DNA of 64,000 bases, from contig JADANN010000144.1 of the NCBI GenBank assembly GCA_018806985.1, positions 186,001-250,000 of the forward strand, given 5' to 3'. Every line of letters begins with the position of its first letter. The stretch's first letter is position 1. Both the position numbers and the translations under genes were made by a program. The notes beneath the pieces are model-generated. The model was not told the DNA's origin. It did no database searches and worked only from the letters and a program-made list of their open reading frames with translations. Shown piece after piece: positions 36,201 to 46,260 of this stretch. This DNA comes from Angiostrongylus vasorum. Its lineage: Eukaryota > Nematoda > Chromadorea > Rhabditida > Metastrongylidae.

Positions 36201-39200
36201 CAAACGATGTTTAATGAAGTCGAATGCATGGAACATCCTCAAGGGATTAATCAACGTCGAGAGCTTTTATCCTTTGTTTTTATCTAATATCGTTGTAATC
36301 TCAAAATGATCATGTTTTCAGTTACCAAGCAAGACTGTACGTGAATGTGTAGAATTCTACTATACGTGGAAGAAAACATGTCCTGATGATTATCGAAAAT
36401 TGCGAAATTTGAGAAGAAAACGACAGTTACTCGAGTTGAATCTGCAGCAGGTAAAAGGACATACATCCCTTTGTTTAGCTGAAGGCCGAATAGCGTGAGT
36501 CTATAATTCGGCACTACAAATATTTCTACTAAGAATCTCGCTATTCTGTTAAAAGTGACTAATCTGCTTGTGTAGATGTTTTTTTTAACATTCCCGACTC
36601 ATCATCTTAGATGGACGAAGGTACTCCTGTGAAGACGGCCGTGGTCGACGAAAATATATCATCAGACGCAGAGTCCGATGTTACTGCACCGTCATTCTGC
36701 GGGCAGGATGTTTCTGATCTCAGATTGCGAACTGGCAGTTTGTAAGTACTTTCCTTCTATGAGTTTTATTTTTTACACGACCTGTCTTTCCCGTATAATT
36801 TGTGAATCCTAGCACTTTTTACATTCACTCATTTACTCGTGTTCATCGTTCACGAACGTCTTCCAACTTTTGCATGTGGGTTTGCCTGCTGCTTGAGGAT
36901 TTCCCCTTCATCATGGATGTCGTTGATTTCTGGTCGAGTCGATCCTGTCCGGAGTCCTGAGGTAGCCTGGCTAGAGTGTTTCCACTCAGGCAGCAAGGAG
37001 TGAACTTTTCCCAGACAACGCTGGTATCAATGTCCTGACCCTGAAGAGATGAGAGACATGGTGGACGGGCCTTGGTTCAAACCAGCGCCATGCTCATGGC
37101 GAAGGGCAACACTGCCATCTTGATACCTGCTACATTATATGAAGTTGCTCTAGTACTTTTTTTTCTTTTTGGTAGGACGTTTTATATGTGAAATAACGAA
37201 TAGAAGCTAAATAAAAGGCGAAATAGAGGACCTGCATGGTGAGGTGACGAACGCGTTAGCCCCCTGAAAAGGTAATAGCGTGTTCGTTCCCCACCGCAGA
37301 CACCTGCGATCAGGAATTTTGAAAATATCTTAGCGTCATTGTGGTTTTATTTCACATCATACCGTGCAGTAAAAAAAGAGTAGGCAGTAAATAAAAAGTG
37401 ATTAAATAAGTGGTGTATTATGTTTCTAAACTTCTCGAAATCTTAACAGAAGCGATATCACATTTCAGTATTTCGCCACCTGCTGTCGCTATATCACCTG
37501 TACGAGAAGTGCCTCCTTTATTGTCTTCGTCATCGTCAATTTCGCACGCCTTACTTGGTCTTCGACAATCTCCACCACTGAAAGATTTGTCCGGGCTACA
37601 ACGAAATTACCAACCAGTAGTTGTTTGTAGTATCTTTTTGACTTGATACAAACCACTGAAATCTCAAAACAAGAGATATTCAACTCTATTCTCCTTACTT
37701 CTTCTTGTTGAATGAACTTCCATGACGTACTAGGGCAAAATTTAAAATAACGAAGGAGCAGAAGGCTTTGATAGTTGTATTTAGCTTTAAATAGGGGTTT
37801 CAGCGGGAAACCAACAATTTGTTGGGAAAAATATTCCGCTTATTGATGTTACCTTTTGAAACGAATACTTCCAGTCGGCACCTCGTACTCAGTTCTCGTC
37901 CACATCGGGCACTAAAAAAGGTGCTCAGCCGAGTGCTGACGGTTTCTTCCATTGCCGTCTGTGTGATAAGTGCTTTGAAAAGGTTAAGGTCAGTGATAGC
38001 GCATTAATGTTACGAAATAATAAGAGTAACAATCAATCTTACTTTGTGTTTGATTATTTGAATAGTTTGTCTTCATGACCGTCCCAACAAATTTTCTACT
38101 TTACCAGTAATTTGTCTCACCATAGGCAGTTCCCCACACTTGTTAATGGGAAGAAGACATGCCAGATTGCAAATAGAGCTGCTGTCAATATTCCTGTCAT
38201 TGGTCTGCTATTAGCTGGGCTTCTAGAGAAAGTTGTCAAACTAGTTCTGAGCTCTGGAGATCCTGCTCTAGGAATTGACATACAGATCTGTGTCGCACTT
38301 TGAGAGCCAGGAACACCTCCGGGCACAGTAACGCTATTACCCATTGCGGAGGCTAACGCATTTACATGGATATTGTGTTTGATTTGCTTCAGTAATCCTA
38401 AAATTCTTCATTTTTCTTTTTTCTTACATTTAATTTCTTATTCCAGTCACTCAATGCCCACATGAAATCCCATGCGATGAAAGCTAGAGCTGAAGCAGAG
38501 GCTAAGGCACAAGTTGACGCACAGCTAGCTGCGACACAGTCAAATTCGGTAATTACAAAGCTATCTGTTCTTGCCTACGAAACCATGAACAGATCAGTTT
38601 GATGTCTCTTAAATTCCCTGTACTTTTTTTCATTTTGCATTCTCAGAATGGTCATCTGAATCTCAGTGGCTTAACAAGGTCACTTGAGGGCGTATCGACG
38701 ACATTGTCTACAATTTCAAATCACGCTGCTTCCGGTCTCAGTTTACCACAGGTACCTAATTTCTGCAATATTTTCGGATTCGCGGTGGTAATCGTTTTTT
38801 TCTAACATCGCAAACAACATGTACTAGTTCTTACAGTGTAAATCTTTCTCATGAGAATTTGCTCATGTTCTGTAACCACTTTGGCGTACGGGGATTCCGG
38901 CCTCAGTGGCTTAACCGATAGTGTAACCAGAATCGTTAGTGCGATCAACGCTCATGGGAGAGAAAGTTATGACGTTGGCATTGTAGTTATGTTGGTTTTC
39001 ACTTCGACCCCATAGACCCATAGACCCATAGACCCATAGACCGTAGTGTATAATCTTAATGTATGTGACCAATGAAGGACAGAATCCGACGTTGATTAAA
39101 GGATACTTAAACCCTTCTAGGAACCGCAAACGCTTGATAATTTCACTTTCTTGTTTTATTTCATTACCAGTACAACTTACATCCTTTGCATTGGCCCATG

Positions 39201-39504
39201 GTTTTTTTTTTTATTCCGCTTTGGCATTGTGACAAAAGGGAAGGATAGGATTCTCATCTCAACATCATAACTCATTACTGACTACAAGTATTGTGAATCC
39301 TGGGTAGCGACTTCTTCAACGTTAAAAGCGTTTATCCGAACCACGTTTAGGAAATTAGATTCATTTTCTGAGAATGTTAGAGGAATAAAAAGAAGTTTTT
39401 AGGGACTTCCTCATGGTCTACTCACATCGCAGGGTATTGGATTACCGCATCCACAAGCACAACATCCATTGCTCTCACAAGTTCATTCGGCCATCATACA
39501 TTAG
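27230..39504 (+). CDS. saeg-1: MiDAC deacetylase-complex scaffold, ELM2-SANT-C2H2 protein (5' end missing)
   Basis: Proteins of this family (MIDEAS, TRERF1, ZNF541; SAEG-1 in C. elegans) hold a class I histone deacetylase in the nuclear MiDAC complex. Seventeen exons join in one open frame with GT-AG introns: 27230-27377, 27449-27497, 29307-29458, 30913-30980, 31052-31180, 31778-31835, 33513-33600, 33663-33721, 35188-35286, 35782-35895, 36322-36450, 36611-36741, 37469-37616, 37875-37988, 38447-38548, 38647-38751 and 39403-39504 with TAG. They give 597 residues from the first recognised codon. Exon 1 carries the [10 protein letters not shown]...GSGLFW block seen just before ELM2 in this family. 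ELM2 spans about residues 183-283 ([28 protein letters not shown]). SANT spans about 290-340 ([25 protein letters not shown]). A C2H2 finger lies at 484-504 (C-X2-C-X12-H-X3-H), split by an intron and followed by an Ala/Glu/Lys helix. Upstream N-terminal exons are expected but not found; the first exon begins mid-codon. The family call is firm, the exact ortholog is inferred, and splice sites are predictions. Confidence 0.86.
27651..28014 (+). mobile_element. Dispersed repeat family C, copy 2
   Basis: Same order as 1863-2232; ends with three tandem GTCCAA units and AAGTAAGTAGGT. Lies in intron 2 of the MiDAC scaffold gene. Confidence 0.72.
28084..28345. mobile_element. SINE2 foldback copy
   Basis: Starts with the family end in minus orientation (GTGAAACAACCACTATGATG) and finishes with it in plus orientation (ATTATAGTGGTTGTATTTCA). 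The tRNA-like head (GGTGGAGTGTGTAACATGTG) is in plus orientation inside. Intron 2. Confidence 0.7.
28685..28820 (-). mobile_element. SINE2 degenerate copy
   Basis: CAACCACAACGATGCTAAAA, CAAAACTTGGACTCCAGGCC and ACGGGGGCTGGCACAGTATA follow the minus-strand order of the family. Intron 2. Confidence 0.6.
29095..29144. repeat. 24-bp tandem duplication
   Basis: CATCCAACTCCTGGGAAGTG is followed by a second copy 24 bases on. In intron 2. Confidence 0.85.
29670..30710. mobile_element. PLE-like foldback: inverted repeat arms about 0.4 kb
   Basis: The left arm (about 29670-30080) and right arm (about 30320-30705) are inverted copies, roughly 75-80% alike by eye. Shared blocks include CAGAAATCGATGCGAAGGTA and GGGCATTCCTCCCTG. 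A short third piece at about 30268-30315 repeats part of the left arm in direct orientation (TGAAAATCTATGTGGTAATC compared with 29839 onward). Each arm holds a CTGAAGAAG...GAAA-type motif; the right one is intact and the left one has GCAA instead of GAAA. The structure fills most of intron 3 of the MiDAC scaffold gene. Mixed inverted and direct partial copies are typical of PLE insertions. Confidence 0.65.
30615..30650 (+). ncRNA. Hammerhead-like motif in PLE-like arm
   Basis: The order is GGCT, CTGAAGAA, GGC-GGTACT-GCC, GAAA, TGTC, AGCT. GGCT can pair with AGCT (one G-U) and GGC with GCC, matching the layout of a type I hammerhead core. Helix III would have no loop in a single molecule, and there is one extra A before stem II, so self-cleavage is uncertain. 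Confidence 0.35.
31272..31620 (+). mobile_element. SINE1 copy split by a nested SINE2
   Basis: Left part 31272-31377 contains GGAGTCGGCAAACTCCTAAC and CTTGTCTGGGACGATGG. Right part 31505-31620 contains GATACATCGAG, CATTCAATCACCTC and GAATGCGTGATGCATCTCTG. The family head is eroded. The interruption is a SINE2 at 31378-31504. Located in intron 5. Confidence 0.75.
31378..31504 (-). mobile_element. SINE2 monomer nested in SINE1, 7-bp target duplication
   Basis: TTTGATA occurs at 31371-31377 and 31505-31511, exactly flanking the insert, so it defines one SINE2 unit of about 127 bp. On the minus strand it starts with a GGACCAACACGGTGAGGTGG head (A-box-like), has ATGTTCGATCTCCACC as B box, and ends at CTCAGCATTATTGTGGTTA. 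Confidence 0.8.
32807..33090 (+). mobile_element. SINE1, full-length tRNA-derived SINE with 12-bp target duplication
   Basis: The best copy of the main SINE family here. The head GTGTGGCGCAGTAGTTGGAG resembles a tRNA A box, and GGGATCGAATCCCGC is a near-consensus B box (RNA polymerase III promoter). The core holds GTCGGCAAATTGGTACCAG and the tail ends in CAACGCCGAGAGCTTTATCC. ACTCTTCAATAA (32795-32806) and ACTCTTCAGTAA (33091-33102) flank it as target-site duplications. It lies in sense orientation in intron 6 of the MiDAC scaffold gene. Confidence 0.88.
34370..34910 (-). mobile_element. Penelope-like retroelement fragment (RT linker region plus 3' repeat)
   Basis: A minus-strand frame of 143 codons (34910 to 34479) reads like the segment that follows the reverse transcriptase core in nematode Penelope-like elements. 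[14 protein letters not shown] is followed by LNLTRKT.IFNGY and then [20 protein letters not shown]. Just downstream on the same strand, at 34413-34376, is a CTGAAGAA...CCGAAATGTCAGCC motif like those in the other PLE-like repeats of this window. The GIY-YIG endonuclease domain and the RT core are not visible. It lies antisense in intron 8 of the MiDAC scaffold gene. Family assignment is from recollected similarity. Confidence 0.6.
34376..34413 (-). ncRNA. Hammerhead-like motif, degenerate
   Basis: On the minus strand the order is CTGAAGAA, a 12-base insert, GAAA, TGTC, AGCC. The insert AGC..ACC does not pair, unlike the copies at 30615, 48075 and 54737, so this one is unlikely to fold. Confidence 0.2.
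35998..36275 (+). mobile_element. SINE1 copy
   Basis: The head CATATGGCACAGTGGTCGGA, the core GTCGGCGAATTGGTACCAGG and the tail CAACGTCGAGAGCTTTTATC match the copy at 32807. The B box has decayed (GGGATCAGTTTCCGTG). It occupies most of intron 10, between exons ending at 35895 and starting at 36322. No clear target duplication. Confidence 0.83.
36830..37135 (-). mobile_element. SINE family D, copy 2
   Basis: TGAGGATTTCCCCTTCATCA, GAGTCGATCCTGTCCGGAGT and a minus-strand CTGGTTTGAACCAAGGCC B box match the copy at 25735. In intron 12 of the MiDAC scaffold gene. Confidence 0.6.
37195..37400 (+). mobile_element. SINE2 copy
   Basis: GACCTGCATGGTGAGGTGAC head, GTGTTCGTTCCCCACCGCAG B box, then ATTGTGGTTTTATTTCACAT and GTAGGCAGTAAATAAAAAGT. 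In intron 12, ending about 70 bases before the next exon. Confidence 0.82.
38310..38372 (-). mobile_element. SINE2 short degenerate fragment
   Basis: AACGCTATTACCCATTGCGG and GAGGCTAACGCATTTACATG resemble the head region. In intron 14. Confidence 0.4.
39011..39042. repeat. 8-bp minisatellite, four units
   Basis: CATAGACC repeated four times without error. In intron 16 of the MiDAC scaffold gene. Confidence 0.9.
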
Positions 39505-41825
39505 AACTGAAATATGTTAGTAATAGCCATTCGTAGCCCTATAGGACTTTAGTTTTTTTAAGTAAGAAAATCTCATAAATCAAGTCACTAAGTAGGCAAA
39601 ACCTCTCCAGTGGCTCAGTTTATGGATTCGGGTTTTAGATTTGTACGTAAGCATAATATCACCTAGGAAATGTATTCGATTCGCTAGTCAGTCATTCAGT
39701 CTACTTGTCATTCCATCCTATTCAACCACCTCTTCTAGCTTATGTTCAATTCTAGCGTATGCAGGGTTAGAAACATGACGCAGTTGATGACGTTCGCCAT
39801 TGTCACCGTCAATAAAAAGAATACAGTGTAATTTTGTTGTATCTACATCTTACCTGTTCCTTTGTGCCAGCTATACCTCTCTTCTCCCTCTCTGGTCGAA
39901 TTTTTATGTGTTGTTTTCTTTCTTTTTTTTTCGTTTTCATCGTTCAAGGTTATCGACTTGGCACGGGTTTTCAGCGAAGGAATTAATGTTGAGCAAAAGG
40001 CTTGCTTTGTATCCGAGTGCTTCCCAAGTTCTAGAAATTGTATAGTTCTGTTTCTTTTATTGTTGTGTATACAAAACTTTTAATACCTATACATTTTTTG
40101 TTGTCGGAATATGTCTATTGATATTTGTGCGATAAGAGACATTTGAATATCTTCTCAGTAGAACACAAAAACGGTTTTTTAGACAAAGTTGTCTTTTTTT
40201 TTCTTCAAAAAGAGGACATTCTAGCTGGAGGTTTTGTAACAATGCGAGAATTCCAGTTGGTCCTCCTTCATTTGCATCATACTTTCTTCACTCGTTTTGA
40301 AGGAATTTTCCAACTAGATGTTGCAAATGTGATACCGGCGAAAGCCTTTTAGTAGGAATCAGACGAAAGTGGTGCACTTGAAACCAAATGAAGTTCAGAA
40401 TAAGTCGAGAAAAAGTGTATATACAGATATGAGCGACAAAATCTTTAGATGGAGATTCCAGTTCTGTAACATGAAGAAGTGTTACAGTAGTTACCGTCTT
40501 AAAATGACATATGGTACCCGAAGTTTTGAATAAACCTATTTTTTTTTCTCTCATATACGTTATCGCTTACTGATTGAACCACGTCAAGAGTAGGAAAGTC
40601 CCAGCTCCGTCAAGTGTATGCGCCAGACCAGACCTTTGCGTTCAGTATTTGAAGAAGCCACATGCAATTATCGTCATATGTCAAGAGCTCTTGCAATAGT
40701 GAAAAAGTGGATTAGTCAGAAATGTGAATATTTCCTTGCAAGGTAACTGAACACTTAAGTTATCGTGGTTTTAGTGCTATCAAAAGCATGGCTTTCCTGA
40801 TGAAAAAACAAGGAAAATAGTGACCTAGGAGTCACAAAAGGAGCTGGACTTACAAATTAGCTTCAAATTTCTGCGACAACCGTATGAATCGCTTCCGAAT
40901 ATGGTTAGTGCATCGTTAAAGGACCAGCTACTTACTACAATATTTGCTGTTGCTGATTTTGTATGTTGGTTTGTTTAACAACCTTAGTGGGCTTATATTT
41001 AGTAAAATACACCTGAGTATAAACACCATGGATCTTTCCGAACCCAGGAAGTTCTAGTCTGTCATCGCTCTCAACACCAAAAAGATGAACGCCAGCATTC
41101 TCGTAGTAGATACCATTTCTGTGCGAAAGGATTCCATCGGGTTCCGCTTAGTCGAATGATAAAAAAAGGGTTCATATTCTCCGTTCAACGTGTTCGTGAA
41201 AGGTGTGACGGTGTAGTTTCTATTCGCGACATTTCCTAGAGGCTAGTTCTTTGATGTGGGATACTGCTAGCATCCACCACCTGATACCGATTTTGAAACG
41301 ATAACTGTTCTTTCGTCCTGTTCACACATGGTTCAGATCTCCGAGGATCGAATACGGTGGTACAGAGCCAGCCAATTTTTAGCACTTTTAGTTGCTTATT
41401 GATCCTTCTATTTGTAATCTTTATAAACCATTTCTTATTTTGGAGCTAAATCTAAATTCGTGCTGAGTTTCTAACCTTAATGTAAACAAAAATGGATGTT
41501 TTTTTTCCGATGTGAACGAATATTTGTTTTTTTTCCTTACTAACTGTTTTTTTATGGACATTATGCTGTTCATGGTCAATGTATGACAGATCTCTCCACA
41601 CGAACAGTTAAAATCTGGCATGATTCATTTTCCTGGGTAATATTTTATGCTGCAAAAACATTGCTATCCAGAGGAACTTCTGTAGTCCGTGTCACCGATT
41701 TTCACTACGATTCCCTTTCAGTTTTTGAAAGACGTCCTTGACATCTGCAGTAAGAAGATTTTAGTTTTCACTTCTGTACCGGAACGTTTCTCCTTTCAAA
41801 GGAGAATTTAGTTGGCTTACACGTA
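39505..41825. other. Intergenic, no supported gene
   Basis: Contains the presumed 3' UTR of the MiDAC scaffold gene, then AT-rich DNA. Open frames at 39800-40350 are T-rich and lack motifs. Confidence 0.35.
39811..39816 (+). promoter_or_regulatory. Candidate polyadenylation signal of the MiDAC scaffold gene
   Basis: An AATAAA hexamer lies about 307 bases after the stop codon at 39504. No other exon-like sequence is seen between them, so it could end the 3' UTR. AATAAA is common by chance in AT-rich DNA, so this is a weak call. Confidence 0.25.
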
Positions 41826-42484
41826 TCATATATACGACTTATCGTCTCGTTGTTCGCCCACAGACTCCATTGCGCGCCAGTAAATCTGCCATTTCTCCCT
41901 GTTGCGTGAAAAGAGTAGCCCAGTGGGTTCTACTCGCTCTAGGGACTCGACGAGATCATATCCTTCTTTTAGATTTTTCGTGAAGAACTCTAACCTTCGG
42001 TTCGGTGGTCTTCCTGCAGTGCGTTTAACATCCCGAGGAATCCAGTCACCAACGGCCCTTGTCCATCGGCTACTATGACGGTGTATTCGACGGTGTGGCG
42101 TATAGAACAGCACCATTGTTTTTTGATCGTTGTCGCAGGTCGGATCTTCGGATCCTCTCCGTCATTAGCTTAATACGGGTTACTCCTAACATCGTCATTT
42201 AGCCTGGTTCTAGTGAAGCATAATTTAAGACACGAGTAGTCGTGGAGTCGAAAAGTGGACGCATAGTCGCGCGTTCTTTGCTCTCCCACCCCCAAGTTGC
42301 TCCCATTCTTCTGATCAGCTGGGGCTAAGTCCGTTCATCATGCTCATTTCCCTAACTAGGTAGAAGAAGCTGGAACATTTTGAAACATTCATATCGCTGA
42401 GCGTAAATGGGGCGAGCAAAAACGAACCATTCTTCATGAACATCGTTTCTGTGAGATTTATTCCAAGTCCAATCGTTACTGTTA

Positions 42485-43540
42485 CTAATAACTCGTCCGC
42501 TGCTACAGTATCCGGCGTGAGCTTGTGCAGGTATGCGTGACTAGCTGATAGCCGGTTGGAAATAGCGAAAACCGCGTTCAGAGGCGTTTTATACCGTCGG
42601 GACGGACAACTCGTCCACTTCGAGTGGGCGGTCGTTTTTTGCGCTTTTCTCTCTTCCCACCCCCCAACCGTAGAACCATCGTCCCCCTCCCCAAGCACCC
42701 CCCCAAAATACCTCCCGTCAGCTACCTACTGGTATATAAGATATGATCCTATGGTCAAGATATGGTCATAATGGAATTTAGCGAGATTATTAGAGACTAT
42801 AAAAGTAGTTCTAAGATCCATTAAGGTCTAATTTGTGCAAAAAGCAATACGTCTGATCTCTACGTATCAGAATCGGTCGCGATTAGACCTTAATGGATCG
42901 AATCACCCTCCAAAGGCACCGAATACCGTAGTATTATTGTGGAACTTAGCGAGATCCGTAGAGGCTCAAAACAGTTCTGGGTTACATAAAAATACTTGCA
43001 TTTTTCTCGTCCGCGGTGCATTAGACAGTCCGGCTGTAGTGATAGATGGCTGGAAATAGCGTCGGCGCGCTGAAAATCGCGTTTTTGGCGTTTTCCGCCG
43101 AAAAACTCGTCCGCGGGGGGCGCATCATATCCGGCGAGTGCCGGGGCAACTAACTAGCTGACAACCGGCTGGAAATCACGTCGGAGCGGCGAGAATCGCG
43201 TTTTTTGAGGTTTTGGCGGTCAACTCGTCCGCGGCTACAGTATGCTGCGTGAGCTTGTGCATGTGCGCATGACTAGCTGCCACCCGGTTGGAAATATCGA
43301 AAACCGCGTTCGGAGGCGTTTTTATACCGTCGGGACGGACAACTCGTCCACTTCGAGTGGGCGGTGGTTTTTGCGTTTTTTCTCGCCTGAAACGGGTCTT
43401 TTGAGCGATTTCCTGGCGCGGATCCCACCTCCACGGCCCCACCCCGTTCCGTGTGGCTAATCCTTGGTTACATAAGAAAAATGTCATCAACAAAGAAAAG
43501 AATGGTGTAATTGCCGAACATCCCACTCTCGCTCTTATGT
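42485..43540. mobile_element. CG-rich repeat block inserted in RTE copy 2
   Basis: The block breaks the reverse transcriptase of the surrounding element. Two direct copies of a roughly 150-bp segment sit at its edges (about 42488-42635 and 43210-43365). Both contain GTGAGCTTGTGCA, a CCGGTTGGAAATA core and GACGGACAACTCGTCCACTT. Between them are two diverged units near 43049-43118 and 43165-43235, each running from CTGGAAAT through AATCGCGTTTTT to ACTCGTCCGCGG. It is much richer in C, G and CpG than its surroundings. I do not recognise a transposase; it may be a non-autonomous element that arrived as a composite. Confidence 0.6.
42815..42899. repeat. Perfect 18-bp inverted repeat (stem-loop)
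   Basis: GATCCATTAAGGTCTAAT at 42815-42832 is the exact reverse complement of 42882-42899, separated by 49 bases. It lies inside the repeat block that interrupts RTE copy 2. Confidence 0.8.
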
Positions 43541-44766
43541 TGTTCTATTCCAGTGTTCGCATTACGTGCTCCAAGATGGTGGCAATTAATTTTGGCGAGA
43601 TGCTATCACCTTTGCTAACCCCTCTTCTGACGTCGTTGTTAATATCGTTGTAGAATGGTGATATCTTGGTTGTGAAATTTTTTGTACAACTCACGAAGAA
43701 TCTTTATGTACTGAGTAGAGACTCCCTGATTATTAAGGGCTTCCATGACTGCTCCTATCTCAATTAGATGAAAGGCCTTCTTTAAATCGTTGAAAGTGAG
43801 ACAGAGCGGTCCTTTGTACTCTCGCGATACTTCAATGAGTCTTGTTATCGCGTGGAAATGGTCCATCATACTGAATCCTTTTCGGAACCCTGCTTGCTCA
43901 CATGGCTGCCATTCGTCCAGTGTTTTGCAAATTCTGTATGGGATTAAATGAGTGAAATGTTTCTAGACGACCGACAACAAGCAGAAGGGGCGATAGTTGC
44001 CGATATCGCAGAGCTCACCGTTCTTGAACAATAGCACGGTCTTGTTGATCTTCCACTGAGTAGGGACCTTGCATTCAGACAGGTAACGTGTGAAGAGCCG
44101 AGACAATGTGTTTACGAGGACTGGCGGAAGGTTCTTCAGGTGTTCCGACCTTATCCTGTCGTGACCTGGTCTTGTCCGCTTCTTCATCGAGGAAGTAGCA
44201 TATGATATTTGGAAAAAGAAGAACCGGTGGGGGCGACATATCCGTGCTTCTTTATTTCATGCGAAGGCAGGAAGACATGGCTATTGAAAAGAACCTAATA
44301 GTAGTCGCCAATAATTTTCTCCATTGCTTTTTCTGAAAGCTGCAGCTGTTCCGTCTGCACATTTGAGTTCAATTATCTTGATGTTATAATTGGCTAATTT
44401 TTGGTGGACTTTGCGAATGCATTATCCAGCCGCTGCAACTTCGACCATCACTGATGCTGTTCTCCCTTAAAGATCCTTTTTTGCAAGTTCCGACGTGAGC
44501 CGGCGGTTGCTTGTAGCTCATGTGATTCCACAGTGGTGTATTAACTCGAGTGTTTCTGGAGGCCAACCTCTCTTGCAGACCTTCGAACTCATAGGTTTCT
44601 AAGTCGATGTTGTCAATAACGCTATCTTTCCAAGAGCCGACTAATGAAGTGAATGTTTATGACGGTTCAGTTTATGTTACCTCAGTTTATGATGGCTTAG
44701 GAGCTTCGTTTTTCTAAACTTGGCGACTTTTTTCTGCTTTCGGCGAGAAATGAAATCTTGCACGAA

Positions 44767-45150
44767 GGAGGCGATGGTCTGATTCTGTGCAGAATTTTGG
44801 GAGAACGAGTCTATTAGGCAAGACGTTCGATTTACTATGATGTGGTCCATTTCTCTACTCTGTACTCTCCATTCGAGAACTTCCACGGCCAGCGTTGAAA
44901 GTGGGATCAACGGAATTTCGAGTTGCTATGAATGGTCTTGGTCGTCATGATAAACTCAGGAGGCGATGGTCTGATTCTGTGCAGAATTTTGGGAGAACGA
45001 GTCTATTAGGCAAGACGTTCGATTTACTATGATGTGGTCCATTTCTCTACTCTGTACTCTCCATTCGAGAACTTCCACGGCCAGCGTTGAAAGTGGGATC
45101 AACGGAATTTCGAGTTGCTATGAATGGTCTTGGTCGTCATGATAAACTCA
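44767..45150. repeat. Perfect 192-bp tandem duplication inside RTE copy 2
   Basis: 44767-44958 and 44959-45150 appear identical base for base, from GGAGGCGATGGTC to GATAAACTCA. The unit covers the endonuclease part of the RTE, including the DHIIVNR and SDH regions on the minus strand. No clear microhomology is seen at the junctions. It is either a very recent duplication or an assembly artefact. Confidence 0.92.
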
Positions 45151-45720
45151 AAAAGCCACTCACGCTGCTCTTTCTATTCTGATCCATGGCTCCCAATGTA
45201 ACGGCCTTCAGATGTTTATCTGGGTCCAACCTTAGCGTTGAAATCTGCAACCTCGTTAATCTATGACCTTACAGAACGAGCAGGCGTCTCTGCAGGAGTT
45301 CTTCAAATCCATACGGAACGTTTCAACTTTCCTTCGTCGTAGCTTGGTGTCGGTGCGTAGGCGACGGAGATTGTCAAAGACGGTATTGATCACATCTCTT
45401 TAACCGTGAACGTCCGATCCAGGTTGCTAGTTATTTGAATAAATCAATGTTCATGACCAAACTTGTGCTGTGGAGAACGCCGACGCCGCCGAATCCTCTA
45501 CTGTCGCATATTCCGAGGAACATTACTTCACAGATGTCACAGGCGGCCTAGATTGGACGGCTTTCTCGCCTTGGCCATCGCGATGGCGTCGTACCCTATT
45601 CTTATTGCCTGCATTATCAATTCCCTCTATCGAGCACTCATTGTGGGTACAGATCGTTACCTTAGTTCCTTGCGATTTAGGCAGCCTAGAGTGACCCTGA
45701 GATTTCAGTAGTATGTTCGT

Positions 45721-46260
45721 ACTCGTCCTACCCAATGCGGCCTATCTGATACTCTTTTTGAGGTTAGGGAATGAGGCTTTCTAGTTTTACTGTCTAGCAT
45801 TTGATGCCTACGTATGGCTTCCTGATCTCTGAACGTGTGGGTTAGATATGCTCACGGATAGATTTCAGTCTGTCCTGGAGTGGGCGGGGGAGCCTACTTA
45901 TTGAAGCCGACTCGTAACCGCCTCCCATGTATTTCCTTTATCAGTTAGTTGCAAGCTTTTGGCCGAATAGACTCATAGAATACAATCCTCATAAATAAGA
46001 ACGCACTCACTCACGTAGGCATCAATGCACCTTCGTAAATCCATAAGGTATGTGCTAAATCGGCGCAACTGAAGCAAGAAGTCCATCTCCTAGATCTACC
46101 TGCGTATTACAGAAGCACAAGGTCGCTTGGAGTCTGCTATGAACCACTTATCCCCCCCTGAGGACGCACCACCTTGCTTCATGACTAATCGGCAGAGGAT
46201 CCCTCTGTAAAGGGATCCGTGACCGACAAACCCTACCTATCATTCCAAACCCGTTGGTAA
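45721..46260 (-). other. Possible 5' leader of RTE copy 2
   Basis: No coding match is seen upstream of the endonuclease start. A small palindrome, GGATCCCT ... AGGGATCC, lies at 46197-46218. The stretch probably contains the untranslated start of the retrotransposon, but its limit is unknown. Confidence 0.3.

Larger units (their letters stand above)
41826..45720 (-). mobile_element. RTE-type non-LTR retrotransposon, degenerate and interrupted copy 2
   Basis: This is a different RTE subfamily from the copy at 14130. Minus-strand matches run in order: TKVTICTHNE near 45650 (endonuclease start), VYAPTDTK near 45340, EFIMTTKTIHSNSKF near 45130, EMDHIIVNR near 44850, ESDHRLLR in a shifted frame near 44775, IGSWKDSVIDNIDLE near 44620, KKRTRPGHDRIRSEHLKNL at 44110-44180, LFTRYLSECKVP.QWK near 44070, GNYRPFCLLSV near 43990, EVSREYKGPLCLTFNDLKKA near 43790, and GDSISPKLIATILE near 43600. 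RT resumes at GLGINLTETMFMKNG near 42450 and ends with RWTRAVGDWIPRDVKR.. GRPPNR near 42050. The FADD catalytic box between 43540 and 42480 is missing and replaced by repeat DNA. The sequence from 45720 to about 46250 may be its 5' leader. Confidence 0.9.

Noticed and set aside
39011..39042. Telomere-like repeat
   Set aside because: The CATAGACC unit does not match the nematode TTAGGC telomere repeat; it is a short intronic minisatellite.
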